This document shows positions 8,201 through 16,803 of a stretch of 64,000 nt of DNA, piece after piece (the first letter of the stretch is position 1; every line of letters starts with the position of its first letter). The stretch covers positions 1 to 64,000 of the forward strand of contig CALUTY010000008.1 in NCBI GenBank assembly GCA_944323825.1, given 5' to 3'. The notes beneath the pieces are model-generated. The model searched no databases. It saw only the letters and a program-made list of their open reading frames with translations, and was not told the DNA's origin. The translations under genes and the position numbers were made by a program. The stretch is from an uncultured Bacteroidales bacterium (GTDB lineage: Bacteria; Bacteroidota; Bacteroidia; Bacteroidales; UBA932).

Positions 8201-8741
8201 CGGCGATGACCTCACATTCACCGAAAGCCAGGCATTCAGCCAGATAGCCAAGACCCTGAAGTTCAAGGACAGGACCAGCGGCCACATCAACCACATGTCC
8301 GTGGAGGGCCTCATATCAGACAACAGGCTCGAAATCTTCCCGTTCGTGCTGAAGCTTGACAGGTACACCTTAGCCATGAGCGGCATCCAGAATTTAGACA
8401 CAAGCTTCAAATACCATGTGTCCGTGATAGACTCCCCTATCCCGTTCCGCCTCGGCATCGACCTCTCCGGCAACTTCGAGGACTTCAAGTTCAGGATAGG
8501 AAAGGCAAAATACAAGAGTGCAGATATTCCTGTATTTTCAAGCGTGATAGACCAGACAAGGGTCAACCTCCGCGAATCAATCCAGAACATCTTCCAGCAT
8601 GGAGTGGACAAGGCCGTGCGTGAGAACGAGCAGCAGAAGCTCATCGAAGACTACAAGAAGAAGATCGACTACAGACAGGTCGTCGACCAGCAGCTCGACT
8701 CGCTCTCAACAGAAGAGAAGGCCCGGATAGAGTCCGAATGA
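5208..8741 (+). CDS. AsmA family protein (AsmA/TamB-like, large)
   Basis: 1177 residues from the ATG at 5208 (ATG 5229 is also possible). One N-terminal membrane helix (KVLLWIAGIWAVLLIVIQIAL) is followed by the typical AsmA opening LANKYANKYIDGDVAFGEVKMSVFKSFPYLNVGF. The long middle part is beta-rich, and the end carries an AsmA_2-like region (NGVLRISGDDLTF, QIAKTLKFKD, ending near FSSVIDQTRVNLRESIQNIF). The protein would be inner-membrane anchored with its body in the periplasm. Large AsmA proteins are thought to bridge the envelope and move phospholipid or control outer membrane assembly. It is followed 3 nt later by the TPR/AraC regulator, with which it may share a transcript. Confidence 0.9.
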   Translation: MSGKKRKMKTAWKVLLWIAGIWAVLLIVIQIALSPAVLTRLANKYANKYIDGDVAFGEVKMSVFKSFPYLNVGFSDVSVTYPSDRFNFPDENFYSRQGKGETADTLASFKNLYASIDVAALAFGTVKVPGIMLNSPRIFAKSYPDGRANWEIFKTSSDSTDTGTAAEDTAESQMPKIVLGRIMLRNNPHIVYSSPEDTVFAMLNLKKLRFNGRLATGRNGRNRVGFEIDSMFVAGRLPSDTLALKLDRFSVREHRRHIDLDASATTWLAMSSYGRMKVPVDISSEISFPKDSVFAIEVKDLKATVAAIPLEADAYVRYGDRLYVKGTAAINGCKVNDVINYFGKNLWKPAGDISTDAEISMSAAFDGFYDSSTGEIPDITAHIEIPDSWIGNKKVDIRHEIALDTDISGKSDGKLDVRLNDFHIRGKALQIMARGSASDLLGKDPLLDVEAGIDMSLDTLSRYLKKKSGISASGYLTAGVKGQVTLSQLDPYQLAQADLSGKIKTTGLNFMSEKDSLSLYADSLDVWLGAVGNTRDSSITQGERMLALVASVDSTRFSYKNGMLIIGKNLSLKAQNSAAILNAADSSKFYPFGGKLDIGFLSMIGTDTSFVSVAKSSSIFKISPKQGNPKIPVLTLDSSNGGLFLRGPVNRIAVRNLKMDAVAAMNSIERRQKAKAFVDSLSRKYPDIPRDSLFGHLRKMRGARPIPDWLSEKDFMKSDLNLKLSDSMAKYFREWDAEGSLSFSRAHIMSPYFPLRNRLSDVKAGFNNNEIRFDSFNLNSGRSNLSASGRLTGLKRALLGRGFLNLTMDIRSDSLNVNELLGAYTVGSKFVPANTSSASLNIEDEDYMDMIVTDTLAEAEVPAPALLVVPANIMADLSLEAKNVKYSTLDIEKMTTDLTIKERCVQLTNTVANSNIGDIEFEGFYSTRTKQDLKTGFDLALKDITAEKVVEMMPAVDSVMPLLKTFKGMLNCTLSATAELDTAMNIVMPSINGVLRISGDDLTFTESQAFSQIAKTLKFKDRTSGHINHMSVEGLISDNRLEIFPFVLKLDRYTLAMSGIQNLDTSFKYHVSVIDSPIPFRLGIDLSGNFEDFKFRIGKAKYKSADIPVFSSVIDQTRVNLRESIQNIFQHGVDKAVRENEQQKLIEDYKKKIDYRQVVDQQLDSLSTEEKARIESE

Positions 8742-8744
8742 CAG

Positions 8745-10445
8745 ATGGACAGACGCCTCATCATCGCCGCATTTGCCTTCCTGTGCGTAGTTTCCTGCGG
8801 GGAATATGCGCAGGAAAGTACTGAGCCGTGCAAATGGGAGAGAATATGCGGCGTCATCGACAGCCTGGCGGACTGCGGACAGAGCCGCGAAGCCATCTCC
8901 CTCGGACGGACCGCCTTCGCCGGAACGGAAGATGAGGAGGCAATGGTGCGGGTGAGGCTCGGGGCAAGACTGGGGAGACTTTACTACATGGAGTCGATGC
9001 CTGACTCGATGTACTTCTTTTTCAACGCAGTGACAAACGACGCAGACAGGCTGGAGATGTATAGCGAGAGCATGATGATTCACAATGTCACTGGAGTGTA
9101 CAACCTTCTGAATGCACTGGACTATGAAAACGCCCTGTTCCATTTCCAGCAGGGCCTGGAATGTGCGGAAAAAAGCGGAGATGAGGATTTCCTCCACAAG
9201 CTTCTGGTCAACATATCCATCATCCATTACATGAGGAAGGACCCGGCCGGAATCACCACATCACAGGAGATATACGACTACGGGAAAAGGACGCACAATA
9301 ACTATTTCTCCTACACCGGTGCCCTGATGTTCGCCTACATGTACCACAGTCTCGGCAAGGACGGGCAGGCCCTGGACTATGTGACCGAAGCCGCACAATG
9401 GCCGGAATACTCCAGCGGACCGAACTCCCTGGAGCCTCTGAAAGGCTCGATTCTGGCGGCGCTCGGCAGAGACGATGAGGCCGAGCGGACATTTCTCCGG
9501 TGTCTCAACGACCCGGAAGTCAGCGACGGCACGGTCCTGATCGAACTCCACATGAACTACGGGAAATATCTCACATCCAAGAGGCGCTACCGCGAAGCTG
9601 AAGAGCACTATCTCAAAGGCCTCTCAACGGCTGAGAGCAACGGGATGCACTTCTACGCATATTCAATGTATGAAGAGCTCGCCAATCTGGCCTCCGCCGC
9701 CGGTGAATATGAGAAAGCGGTGAAATGGCTCGGCCGCTACAACGAGATGAAGAACGATGTGTTCAATGTGGAGAAGGAACGGTCGTTCAACAATCTCATA
9801 AGACAATATGAGAACCAGAAGAACGCGATGGAGATACAGAAGAGGGATATGGAACTGCTCAAGCAGAGGCAGCTGATAAGATTAATTCTCGTCATATTCG
9901 TCCTGGCGGCAGTTGCCGTGGCGGCAGTCGCAGCACGCATAAGGACCCGCAACAGGATGTACAGGCAGCTCGTGTCAAAATACAATGCCTACCTCGAGAG
10001 AGAAAGGATGCTCATGGAAAGGTTCTCAGAAAACAGGAGAGACAGCGGGAGCGAAGTCATAAAGCAGATGTTCGACAGGCTGGAGACCCTGATGAAGGAC
10101 GAAAGACTGTATGCGGAGAAGAACCTGACCATAGAGGATGTCGCAAGCCGTCTCGGGACCAACAGAAGCTACCTGTCCAAAGCCGTAAACACATACGCCG
10201 GGGCGTCATTCAACTCGTATCTCAACTCCATCCGCATCAAAGAGAGCATAAAGATATTGTCGGATCCTGAGAATGACGCTCCGATAAAGCAGATAGCGGA
10301 CGCGGTCGGCTACAGCAATATCACCTCATTCTACAACAACTTCACGAAAGAGACCGGCGTGCCCCCTTCCAGATTCAGGGCCGAAACGACAGGAAAATCG
10401 CAGCCGGAGTATTCAAAAAACAGCAATTATACGTTTTTTGAATAG
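8745..10445 (+). CDS. Membrane-spanning TPR sensor with C-terminal AraC-type DNA-binding domain
   Basis: 566 residues. The N-terminus is a lipoprotein-like signal (VVSC, Cys18), followed by about 350 residues of TPR-like helical pairs (for example ALFHFQQGLECAEKSGD, REAEEHYLKGLSTAES). A coiled-coil stretch leads into one membrane helix (about 378-400), then a cytoplasmic part. Two helix-turn-helix units of AraC type end the protein: TIEDVASRLGTNRSYLSKAVN and PIKQIADAVGYSNITSFYNNF. No kinase or receiver domain is present, so it is a one-component transmembrane regulator. Periplasmic TPRs would sense a ligand or partner. The following surface lipoprotein genes are the natural targets; this is inference. 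Confidence 0.88.
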   Translation: MDRRLIIAAFAFLCVVSCGEYAQESTEPCKWERICGVIDSLADCGQSREAISLGRTAFAGTEDEEAMVRVRLGARLGRLYYMESMPDSMYFFFNAVTNDADRLEMYSESMMIHNVTGVYNLLNALDYENALFHFQQGLECAEKSGDEDFLHKLLVNISIIHYMRKDPAGITTSQEIYDYGKRTHNNYFSYTGALMFAYMYHSLGKDGQALDYVTEAAQWPEYSSGPNSLEPLKGSILAALGRDDEAERTFLRCLNDPEVSDGTVLIELHMNYGKYLTSKRRYREAEEHYLKGLSTAESNGMHFYAYSMYEELANLASAAGEYEKAVKWLGRYNEMKNDVFNVEKERSFNNLIRQYENQKNAMEIQKRDMELLKQRQLIRLILVIFVLAAVAVAAVAARIRTRNRMYRQLVSKYNAYLERERMLMERFSENRRDSGSEVIKQMFDRLETLMKDERLYAEKNLTIEDVASRLGTNRSYLSKAVNTYAGASFNSYLNSIRIKESIKILSDPENDAPIKQIADAVGYSNITSFYNNFTKETGVPPSRFRAETTGKSQPEYSKNSNYTFFE

Positions 10446-10485
10446 TTTTCCGTTCCCGCGTTCAGACTCTTTTGGCGCAAACCAT

Positions 10486-10493
10486 TATATTTG
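10486..10493 (+). promoter_or_regulatory. -7 element upstream of the LRR lipoprotein
   Basis: TATATTTG fits the consensus; no TTTG at the standard 19-nt spacing, which is compatible with activator dependence. It leaves a leader of about 95 nt before the ATG at 10591. Confidence 0.55.
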
Positions 10494-10590
10494 TTATTCG
10501 GGCTGACGGAAACCGGAAAGAAAACCGGAAAGCCGCATGTCCTCCCTATATCTGAAATAACCTTATTAACTAATAAAACGAACCAGTATC

Positions 10591-12582
10591 ATGAACAGAC
10601 ACCTATCTGCAACTGCGGCATGCGTGGCCGGACTGCTGTTCGCCATGACATCCTGCGACAAGAAGGAAGTCAGCCCCGAGGAAGGGCTCACAATCTCCGG
10701 AGGCACAACCGTCGAATTCAATGCGGAAGCTGAATCACGCCAGCTCGAATTCAGCTGCACTGAACAGTGGTTCATCTCCTACGAACCGGTCGAGTGGCTT
10801 GACGTATCCCCTCTATCCGGAGAAGCCGGCAATGTATCCGTCACCCTTACGGTGGGCATGAACGAGACCGGAGAAGAGAGAAGCACGTCATTCACCGTGA
10901 TCTCCGGAAGCAGCAACGAGACCGTAACCGTGACTCAGGGCATCGGGAACGGGAACACTGACGGAATGGAATTCGATCCGGATTTCGCCGAATTCCTGAT
11001 CGCCAATCACGACACTGACGGTGACGGCATCCTCAGCGTAGAGGAAGCTGCGGCCGTCAAGTCCCTCGAGATCACTGACGACATCTGCGTACTCACTTCA
11101 CTCCGGGGGATAAAGAATCTCGTCGGGCTTGAAACGCTGAACTGCAGCTACAACAGCATCAGCGGAACTCTCGATCTGAGCGGCATGACAAACCTGACCG
11201 AGGTGAGATGCGACCACAACCCTATTCTGGAACTCGACGTCAGCGGATGCTCGTCCCTCAAGACACTCAAGGCCAACGACATGACAGGATACATACTCGA
11301 ACGTCTTGACCTGACGGGATGCACCGCTCTCGAGGCACTGGAATGTCACGACGGAAACCTCTCGGAGCTCGACCTTTCCGACTGCACTTCCCTCAAGGAC
11401 ATCAACTGCTGCTTCAACGACCTTACGGAAATAGATTTCACCGGATGCGACAGGCTGGTCAACGTGACCACGCGGGACAATCCGATGTACGGCTTCACGC
11501 TTGACCTTTCAGACAGGCCTGACCTCGTCTATGTGAACTGCTCGACCAGCCACCTTGGAGGGCTCGACGTCTCGGGATGCCCGTCGCTCAACCAGCTGAT
11601 AGCATACACCAACTCCATCCCGTCGATTGACGTGTCGGCAAGCACGGGGCTTACCAGCCTGTCTATGTACAGCAACACGCTCGAATCGGTCGACCTGTCG
11701 GAGAACACGCAGCTGACCGCTCTTGACGTCGCCTCCAACCGGCTCACCAGTCTGGACGTGTCGCGCAACACGGCAATCACCAGCCTGACCTGCTGGATGA
11801 ACCAGATCACGTCACTCGACCTGTCCGGGCTGAAAGACCTGCAGACGCTCTCGTGCCACAACAACAGCATAGAGACACTGACTCTGACCGGATGCCCGGC
11901 CCTGTATGACATCCAATGCTACAACAATGCGCTCAGCGAAATCGACCTCTCCGAGTGCCTCGGGGCAATACGGTCCCTTACCATATACGGCAACACGCTC
12001 GCCTCGCTCGACCTTTCCGGCTCAACGGTGGAATACCTGTACTGCCAGGACAACGAACTGACGGAACTCAATCTCAAGGGATGTTCGAAAATAGTCATGC
12101 TCAACTGTTCAAGCAACTCCCTGACCACTCTTGACGTGAGCGACGCCTCAGGCATCACGGAACTGCTGGCCAACGCCAACATGCTGACTTCGGTGAATCT
12201 TCCGTCGAGCAGCGTCCTGACGACCCTGGAGCTCGGAGGCAATCAGCTCTCGAAGATTGACCTGAGAGGATGTCCCGCCATCAACTCCCTCACACTCGCG
12301 AAAAACAATTTCTCTCAGCTGAGCGTGAACTTCCTCACTGCCATGGGATACATCGACGTATCAATGAATCAGATAAGATCCCTGGACCTGAGCAATCTGA
12401 CCGGACTGATGTCAGTGTTCTGCAGCGAAAACGGGATGGAAAGCCTTTATCTGAACGAGAACGCCAACCTCAACAGCCTGCAGACTGATCCCGACACGGA
12501 AGTATTCTATGTCCCGGGACGAGGATATGACGACGTCAACACTGACGACTGGGGCGACACGGAGATCAATCCATGGAACTGA
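10591..12582 (+). CDS. BACON / EF-hand / leucine-rich-repeat surface lipoprotein
   Basis: 663 residues. Lipobox MTSC (Cys22). Residues about 30-120 are a BACON domain (FNAEAESRQLEFSC, WLDVSPLSGEAGN, TVTVTQG). A perfect EF-hand loop DTDGDGILSVEE follows at about 141-152. From about 165 to 640 there are some twenty 21-23-residue leucine-rich repeats of the LDLSGC...L..LNCSxN kind, which form an internalin-like solenoid. The protein is probably exposed on the cell surface and binds protein or glycan. It shares its EF-hand-LRR order with the lipoprotein at 98. The upstream membrane regulator may control it, and the fimbrillin-like gene follows 34 nt later. Confidence 0.88.
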   Translation: MNRHLSATAACVAGLLFAMTSCDKKEVSPEEGLTISGGTTVEFNAEAESRQLEFSCTEQWFISYEPVEWLDVSPLSGEAGNVSVTLTVGMNETGEERSTSFTVISGSSNETVTVTQGIGNGNTDGMEFDPDFAEFLIANHDTDGDGILSVEEAAAVKSLEITDDICVLTSLRGIKNLVGLETLNCSYNSISGTLDLSGMTNLTEVRCDHNPILELDVSGCSSLKTLKANDMTGYILERLDLTGCTALEALECHDGNLSELDLSDCTSLKDINCCFNDLTEIDFTGCDRLVNVTTRDNPMYGFTLDLSDRPDLVYVNCSTSHLGGLDVSGCPSLNQLIAYTNSIPSIDVSASTGLTSLSMYSNTLESVDLSENTQLTALDVASNRLTSLDVSRNTAITSLTCWMNQITSLDLSGLKDLQTLSCHNNSIETLTLTGCPALYDIQCYNNALSEIDLSECLGAIRSLTIYGNTLASLDLSGSTVEYLYCQDNELTELNLKGCSKIVMLNCSSNSLTTLDVSDASGITELLANANMLTSVNLPSSSVLTTLELGGNQLSKIDLRGCPAINSLTLAKNNFSQLSVNFLTAMGYIDVSMNQIRSLDLSNLTGLMSVFCSENGMESLYLNENANLNSLQTDPDTEVFYVPGRGYDDVNTDDWGDTEINPWN

Positions 12583-12616
12583 GACACGAACATTAACATT
12601 TTTATTTTGAGAAACG

Positions 12617-14017
12617 ATGAAACTGAACATATCGGCATTGGCGACGCTGACCGCAGGAATCATGGCCGCGTCATGCCAGTTCTCCGCTACGCCGGAGAAA
12701 GAGAGCGCAACTTACCGCACGGTCACGGTGACCACGGAATCTCTCGGGACAAAGACTTCCATTGAAAACGAATATTCAGACTGGACTCACCTCGTGTGGA
12801 ACGACGGCGACATGGTGGCATATGTGACCGACTGCGGCACTGACCTCGTAAAAACGGCCTCAGTGTCATCTGACGGCACTTTTACTGCCGAAATTCCTGC
12901 TGAAGCAACCGTATCGAACACCCTTTATGTGGCCTATCCGCCGGACGGGCTCGAGGGCAAGACGCTGTCCGACCTCAAAATAGAGATCGGGGAGAACAAC
13001 ACTCAGGACGGAATGACGTCAAGTGCAGGAGTGGACGTGCCGATGTTCGCCTCGGCCCAGGTGCCGGCTGCCGAAGAAACGACGGTATCTGTGAAATATG
13101 AAATCCCGGCCTCGATTGTCCGCTTCAACATAACATCCTCAGAATATGCCGCCGACCAGCTGACATCGGTGACGATGGAGGCAAGCGTCTCTCTGGCAGG
13201 AACCGTGTCGGTGCCCGAGTCGGGCGACGGCATGTTCGCATACGAAGGAGGTTCCGGCACAGTGACTACCACTATCTCCACACTTTCTCCGATCTCGGAG
13301 GGAGGCTATGTGTACCTTCCGGTGATGCGGGGAGACTACAGCGACGTGACTGTGACTGTGACGACAGACAAAAACACCTTCAGATTCGAAGGGGGCTCCT
13401 TCAGTCTCAACAATCCCGATGCGACCGTCTACAAGGTGACGCTCAACCTCGGAGAGGCCGCAGCCGTACCGCCGGACCCTTATTTCGCGGAAATCAGCGA
13501 AGGAGAGCAGTTCTCGGCAGAAAACAAGTACCTCGTGACATACAGGCAGTCCTCCCTCTCATACAGGGTAGCAGCAGGCCACATCTCTTCGAAGATAGAC
13601 GGAATGACATTTGAAGTCGACCCTGATCTCGGAGGAATACCCGCAAAGGGAGACGTGCTCAACTATGTGTTTACGATAGCCCCGGTAGCCGGAGCGGAAG
13701 GGAAATATTACCTGTACAGCGAAGCGGCAGGCAATACCAACGGCAACTATATCGGAAGTGCGGGAGGCACGTCAACGACAGGCAACTTCTTCTTCATGAA
13801 GACAGAACCGACGGCATCCGACACCTACTATATCTGGGACATAACATACGGAGACGGAGTGCAGTATATCCTCAACGAAGGGCGCAACCGCTACATGAAA
13901 TACAGCACCAGCCTGGGATACTTCGTAACCAGCAGCGTGGGGCTGGACAACACCGGGAATGAACAGATAAAGGACATGACCATCCTCAAACTCATCGGGG
14001 ATCTGGACGCACAGTAA
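12617..14017 (+). CDS. Fimbrillin-like lipoprotein with C-terminal beta domain
   Basis: 466 residues; lipobox AASC (Cys20). The opening after the signal (TVTTESLGTKTSIENEYSDW, then LVWNDGDMVAYVTD) is the hallmark of Bacteroidota fimbrillin-like/Mfa-like lipoproteins, whose first domain runs to about residue 280. The last 170 residues form another beta-rich unit (NKYLVTYRQ, GKYYLYSEAAGNTNGNYIG, TYYIWDITYGDGVQYIL) that resembles a beta-trefoil-like binding module, though I cannot assign a family. Role: probably a surface adhesin or pilus-type subunit. It follows the LRR lipoprotein by 34 nt with no promoter seen between them, and ends at the bidirectional hairpin at 14045. Confidence 0.75.
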   Translation: MKLNISALATLTAGIMAASCQFSATPEKESATYRTVTVTTESLGTKTSIENEYSDWTHLVWNDGDMVAYVTDCGTDLVKTASVSSDGTFTAEIPAEATVSNTLYVAYPPDGLEGKTLSDLKIEIGENNTQDGMTSSAGVDVPMFASAQVPAAEETTVSVKYEIPASIVRFNITSSEYAADQLTSVTMEASVSLAGTVSVPESGDGMFAYEGGSGTVTTTISTLSPISEGGYVYLPVMRGDYSDVTVTVTTDKNTFRFEGGSFSLNNPDATVYKVTLNLGEAAAVPPDPYFAEISEGEQFSAENKYLVTYRQSSLSYRVAAGHISSKIDGMTFEVDPDLGGIPAKGDVLNYVFTIAPVAGAEGKYYLYSEAAGNTNGNYIGSAGGTSTTGNFFFMKTEPTASDTYYIWDITYGDGVQYILNEGRNRYMKYSTSLGYFVTSSVGLDNTGNEQIKDMTILKLIGDLDAQ

Positions 14018-14044
14018 ACCACTGTCTTTCCCGAAAAGACAATT

Positions 14045-14082
14045 GAGGGTAACCTTGGAGTCCATTGACTCAGGTTACCCTC
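14045..14082. terminator. Bidirectional hairpin between convergent genes
   Basis: A perfect 11-bp stem GAGGGTAACCT/AGGTTACCCTC encloses a second 5-bp stem GAGTC/GACTC with a CATT loop. T-rich sequence (TTGTAATTT) follows on the plus side. It separates the fimbrillin-like gene (+) and tnaA (-). Confidence 0.85.
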
Positions 14083-14167
14083 TTGTAATTTCGGAGGACC
14101 GTGGCCAGTCCTACAGCCTCTCCCTCCTGTCATTTCACAGGCAGGCAAAGCCTTCCCGCCGCTCCGC

Positions 14168-15544
14168 TCAGATCTTCTCCAGCTCGATGGTGAAGTGACG
14201 CATGATCGGGAGCTCCTTTGAGATACGGTAGCCGGTGGTGATGGACTCGCGACGGTCATAGACATTCTTCAAGGCTGCGGCGACATAGTCCATGTGGTTG
14301 TTGGTATACACTCTGCGGGCAACGGCGAGCCGCAGCAGCTCAAGGCGAGGATACCTGTTCTCATGCGTTTCCGGATCTCTGTCTGCGAGAAGCGCACCGA
14401 TCTCAACGCCGCGGATGCCGCCTTCAAGATAGAGTTCGACGGCGAGGGTCTGGGCCTGGAACTGTTCCTTAGGCAGGCTTGTCAATATCTTCTTCGCATC
14501 CACAAAGATTGCATGGCCTCCGGCAGGTCGCTGATAAGGGATGCCGTATTCATCGAGCTTCCCGGCAAGGTAAGCCACCTGGCCGATGCGTGTGGACAGA
14601 TAGTCGAAATCCATGCTTTCCTGAAGTCCTTGGGCAAGGGCATTCATGTCACGCCCCGCCATGCCTCCGTATGTGAGGAAGCCCTCGTACATGATGCTGA
14701 ACATTTGGCATTTCTGCATGTCCTTCTCGTCCCTGAACGCAAGGAAGCCGCCGATGTTGACTATTCCGTCCTTCTTTGCGGACATCGTCATATAGTCGGC
14801 GTATGAATATATTTCCCTGGCAATCTCCTTGATGGACTTGTCGGCATACCCTTTTTCCCTGGTCTTGATGAAATATGCGTTCTCCGCAAAGCGGGCAGAA
14901 TCAATGAGCAGTTTCACCCCGTATTTATGGCAGAGCTCCGACACGCCCCTGACGTTCTCCATTGACACCGGCTGGCCTCCTGCGGTGTTGTTGGTTATGG
15001 TCAGCACTACGGCAGGGATCTTCTCGGCAGGATGCGCCTTGAGAACGGACTCCAGCTTGTCCAGATCCATGTTTCCCTTGAACGGGATTTCAAGCTCGGT
15101 GTCGGAAGCCGCATCGATGGTGCAGTCTATCGCATGCGCCTTACGGTATTCGATATGCCCCTTCGTAGTGTCGAAATGCGAATTTCCGGGCAGATAGTCC
15201 CCTTCTTTGACGATAGCCGAGAAGAGAACGTTCTCCGCCGCCCTGCCCTGATGTGTCGGGAGCACATATTCCAGACCGGTAATGTCCCTGATGGACTCCT
15301 TCAGCCTATAGAACGAAGTCGCTCCGGCATAGCTCTCGTCGCCTTCCATTATGGCAGCCCACTGCCTGTCGCTCATCGCCCCCGTCCCGGAGTCGGTCAG
15401 CATGTCAATGTAGACATATTCGCTCTTGAGGTTGAACAGATTGTACTTGGCTTCCCTGATCCATTTCTCCCGCTCTTCACGGGTCGACTTGTGGAGATTC
15501 TCCACCATCTTGATCCTGTAGGATTCTGCAAAAGGTAGTTCCAT
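14168..15544 (-). CDS. tnaA: Tryptophanase (tryptophan indole-lyase)
   Basis: 458 residues; a PLP-dependent fold-type I beta-eliminating lyase converting tryptophan to indole, pyruvate and ammonia. LTDSGTGAMSDRQWAA, LPTHQGRAAENV, DSARFAENAYFI and the PLP-lysine segment MSAKKDG are all present. Two positions separate it from tyrosine phenol-lyase: the segment GVEIGALL lacks the substrate-binding Arg of TPL, and the C-terminal MRHFTIEL has the His of TnaA where TPL has Phe. There is no adjacent tnaB permease and no readable tnaC leader. Indole from gut Bacteroidales depends on this enzyme. No clear promoter is seen upstream in 15545-15760. Confidence 0.93.
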   Translation of the reverse strand: MELPFAESYRIKMVENLHKSTREEREKWIREAKYNLFNLKSEYVYIDMLTDSGTGAMSDRQWAAIMEGDESYAGATSFYRLKESIRDITGLEYVLPTHQGRAAENVLFSAIVKEGDYLPGNSHFDTTKGHIEYRKAHAIDCTIDAASDTELEIPFKGNMDLDKLESVLKAHPAEKIPAVVLTITNNTAGGQPVSMENVRGVSELCHKYGVKLLIDSARFAENAYFIKTREKGYADKSIKEIAREIYSYADYMTMSAKKDGIVNIGGFLAFRDEKDMQKCQMFSIMYEGFLTYGGMAGRDMNALAQGLQESMDFDYLSTRIGQVAYLAGKLDEYGIPYQRPAGGHAIFVDAKKILTSLPKEQFQAQTLAVELYLEGGIRGVEIGALLADRDPETHENRYPRLELLRLAVARRVYTNNHMDYVAAALKNVYDRRESITTGYRISKELPIMRHFTIELEKI

Positions 15545-15784
15545 ATTCCCGATTTTTGATTGTTATTTTTTACAATATCTTGCTAATTTATCACATTTTC
15601 AAAGTAAAATCAAGTTTATCTGAAATATTTTCAAACATTTCAATCCTTTTTCATAAAAATTGTTTTCCCTGATCCACAATGCGCTGCAGGTACATCCTCA
15701 ACATCATGCAAATCTCATAATGAATTTTGCATAATGTGTCTCACATAATTACATTCTTCATATGCGCCTTAATACAATAGTATG
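15545..15784. other. Divergent AT-rich intergenic region tnaA-prmA
   Basis: About 240 bases between divergent genes. It contains the prmA promoter at its right end. On the minus strand I find no perfect TAnnTTTG for tnaA and no short Trp-containing leader ORF. A near-palindrome ATTTTGCATAAT around 15724 and repeated CAAAT/ATTTG words may be regulator sites but are not convincing. Confidence 0.35.
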
Positions 15785-15792
15785 TATATTTG
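15785..15792 (+). promoter_or_regulatory. prmA -7 element
   Basis: TATATTTG. It lies inside the longer reading frame opening at 15762 and 60 nt before the ATG at 15852, and so decides the start of prmA. Confidence 0.65.
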
Positions 15793-15851
15793 CAGGCAAA
15801 AATAGTCCGGAAACTGCCGAAAACGGAAAGGGCGGACATAAAACTCATGTC

Positions 15852-16712
15852 ATGAACAGTCAGGAATATATAGAGGTGTCGATAAGGATCGAACCATACA
15901 GTGACGAGAATGCTGAAATATTGATGGCGGAGCTGGAAGAACTGCCGTTTGAGTCATTTTCGATGGAGGAGCCTTGCCTGAAATGCTACATACCGAAAGA
16001 GGCGTACAGCCTCCAGATGCTGAAACTGGCTCTCGGAGGGCTGGAGGAAGACAGCTTCGCGGTGACGGACATTTCCGCCAACCTTATTCCTGCGACCAAC
16101 TGGAACTCCCTGTGGGAAAGCAATTTCACCCCGATTGTGGTCGACGGGAAATGCACGGTGAAGGCATCATTTCACAAGGGTCTGAAAAAGACGAGGTTCA
16201 ACATCACGATAGATCCGAAAATGGCTTTCGGGACAGGACATCACCAGACCACCTACATGATGTGCCGGGCTCTCCTGCAGAACGAAGCCTCCGTCAAAGG
16301 CAAGGTCGTGATGGACATGGGCTGCGGCACGGCCATCCTCGCCATCCTCGCAGCCAAGATGGGGGCGGCTCATGTGTACGGGATAGATATCGATGCCGTG
16401 GCAGCCGTATCCGCCTTTGACAACGCCAGGCTCAACAGGGTGTCAAAGCATGTCGAAACCTATTGTGGGGACGCATCCCTGCTCCAGATGGGCAAATACG
16501 ACATCCTCCTCGCCAACATCAACCGCAACATCCTCATCCAGGACATCCCGACCTATTCCCGCTCCCTCCGCAAGGGCGGCCTGCTGTTCGTGAGCGGCTT
16601 CTACACCGAGGATCTGCCGATGATCCGCGGCGTCGCAGAGTCCAATGGTCTGGGCTTCATCTCCGAGGACACCATGGACAACTGGTGCTGCGCCGGATTC
16701 CGCAAGCAATGA
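15852..16712 (+). CDS. prmA: Ribosomal protein L11 methyltransferase
   Basis: 286 residues starting MNSQEYIEVSIRIEPYSDEN, which is how the family begins in Bacteroidales; an in-frame ATG at 15762 lies upstream of the promoter and is rejected. The N-terminal substrate domain (about 1-90) is followed by an AdoMet-binding Rossmann domain: DPKMAFGTGHHQTTYMM, VMDMGCGTAILAILAAKMGA (motif I) and LLANINRNIL (the NPPY-like post-I motif in PrmA form). The enzyme trimethylates uL11. It stands alone between divergent tnaA and tRNA-Leu. Confidence 0.95.
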   Translation: MNSQEYIEVSIRIEPYSDENAEILMAELEELPFESFSMEEPCLKCYIPKEAYSLQMLKLALGGLEEDSFAVTDISANLIPATNWNSLWESNFTPIVVDGKCTVKASFHKGLKKTRFNITIDPKMAFGTGHHQTTYMMCRALLQNEASVKGKVVMDMGCGTAILAILAAKMGAAHVYGIDIDAVAAVSAFDNARLNRVSKHVETYCGDASLLQMGKYDILLANINRNILIQDIPTYSRSLRKGGLLFVSGFYTEDLPMIRGVAESNGLGFISEDTMDNWCCAGFRKQ

Positions 16713-16755
16713 CGGATTTTTTCACTCCGGACATTGCCATCCCAAAAATTTCACA

Positions 16756-16763
16756 TATCTTTG
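16756..16763 (+). promoter_or_regulatory. tRNA-Leu promoter -7 element
   Basis: TATCTTTG, 40 nt upstream of the tRNA 5' end. Confidence 0.7.
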
Positions 16764-16803
16764 CACTCCTCATCAAGAGGCGGCAGCAAAAGCCGGAAAT
16801 ACT

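Noticed and set aside
11100-12500. CRISPR-like periodicity
   Set aside because: The periodic words are codons of leucine-rich repeats in one open frame, with variable spacing and no identical repeats.
14168-15544. Tyrosine phenol-lyase
   Set aside because: The substrate-binding Arg of TPL is absent (GVEIGALL) and the C-terminal His of tryptophanase is present (MRHFTIEL).
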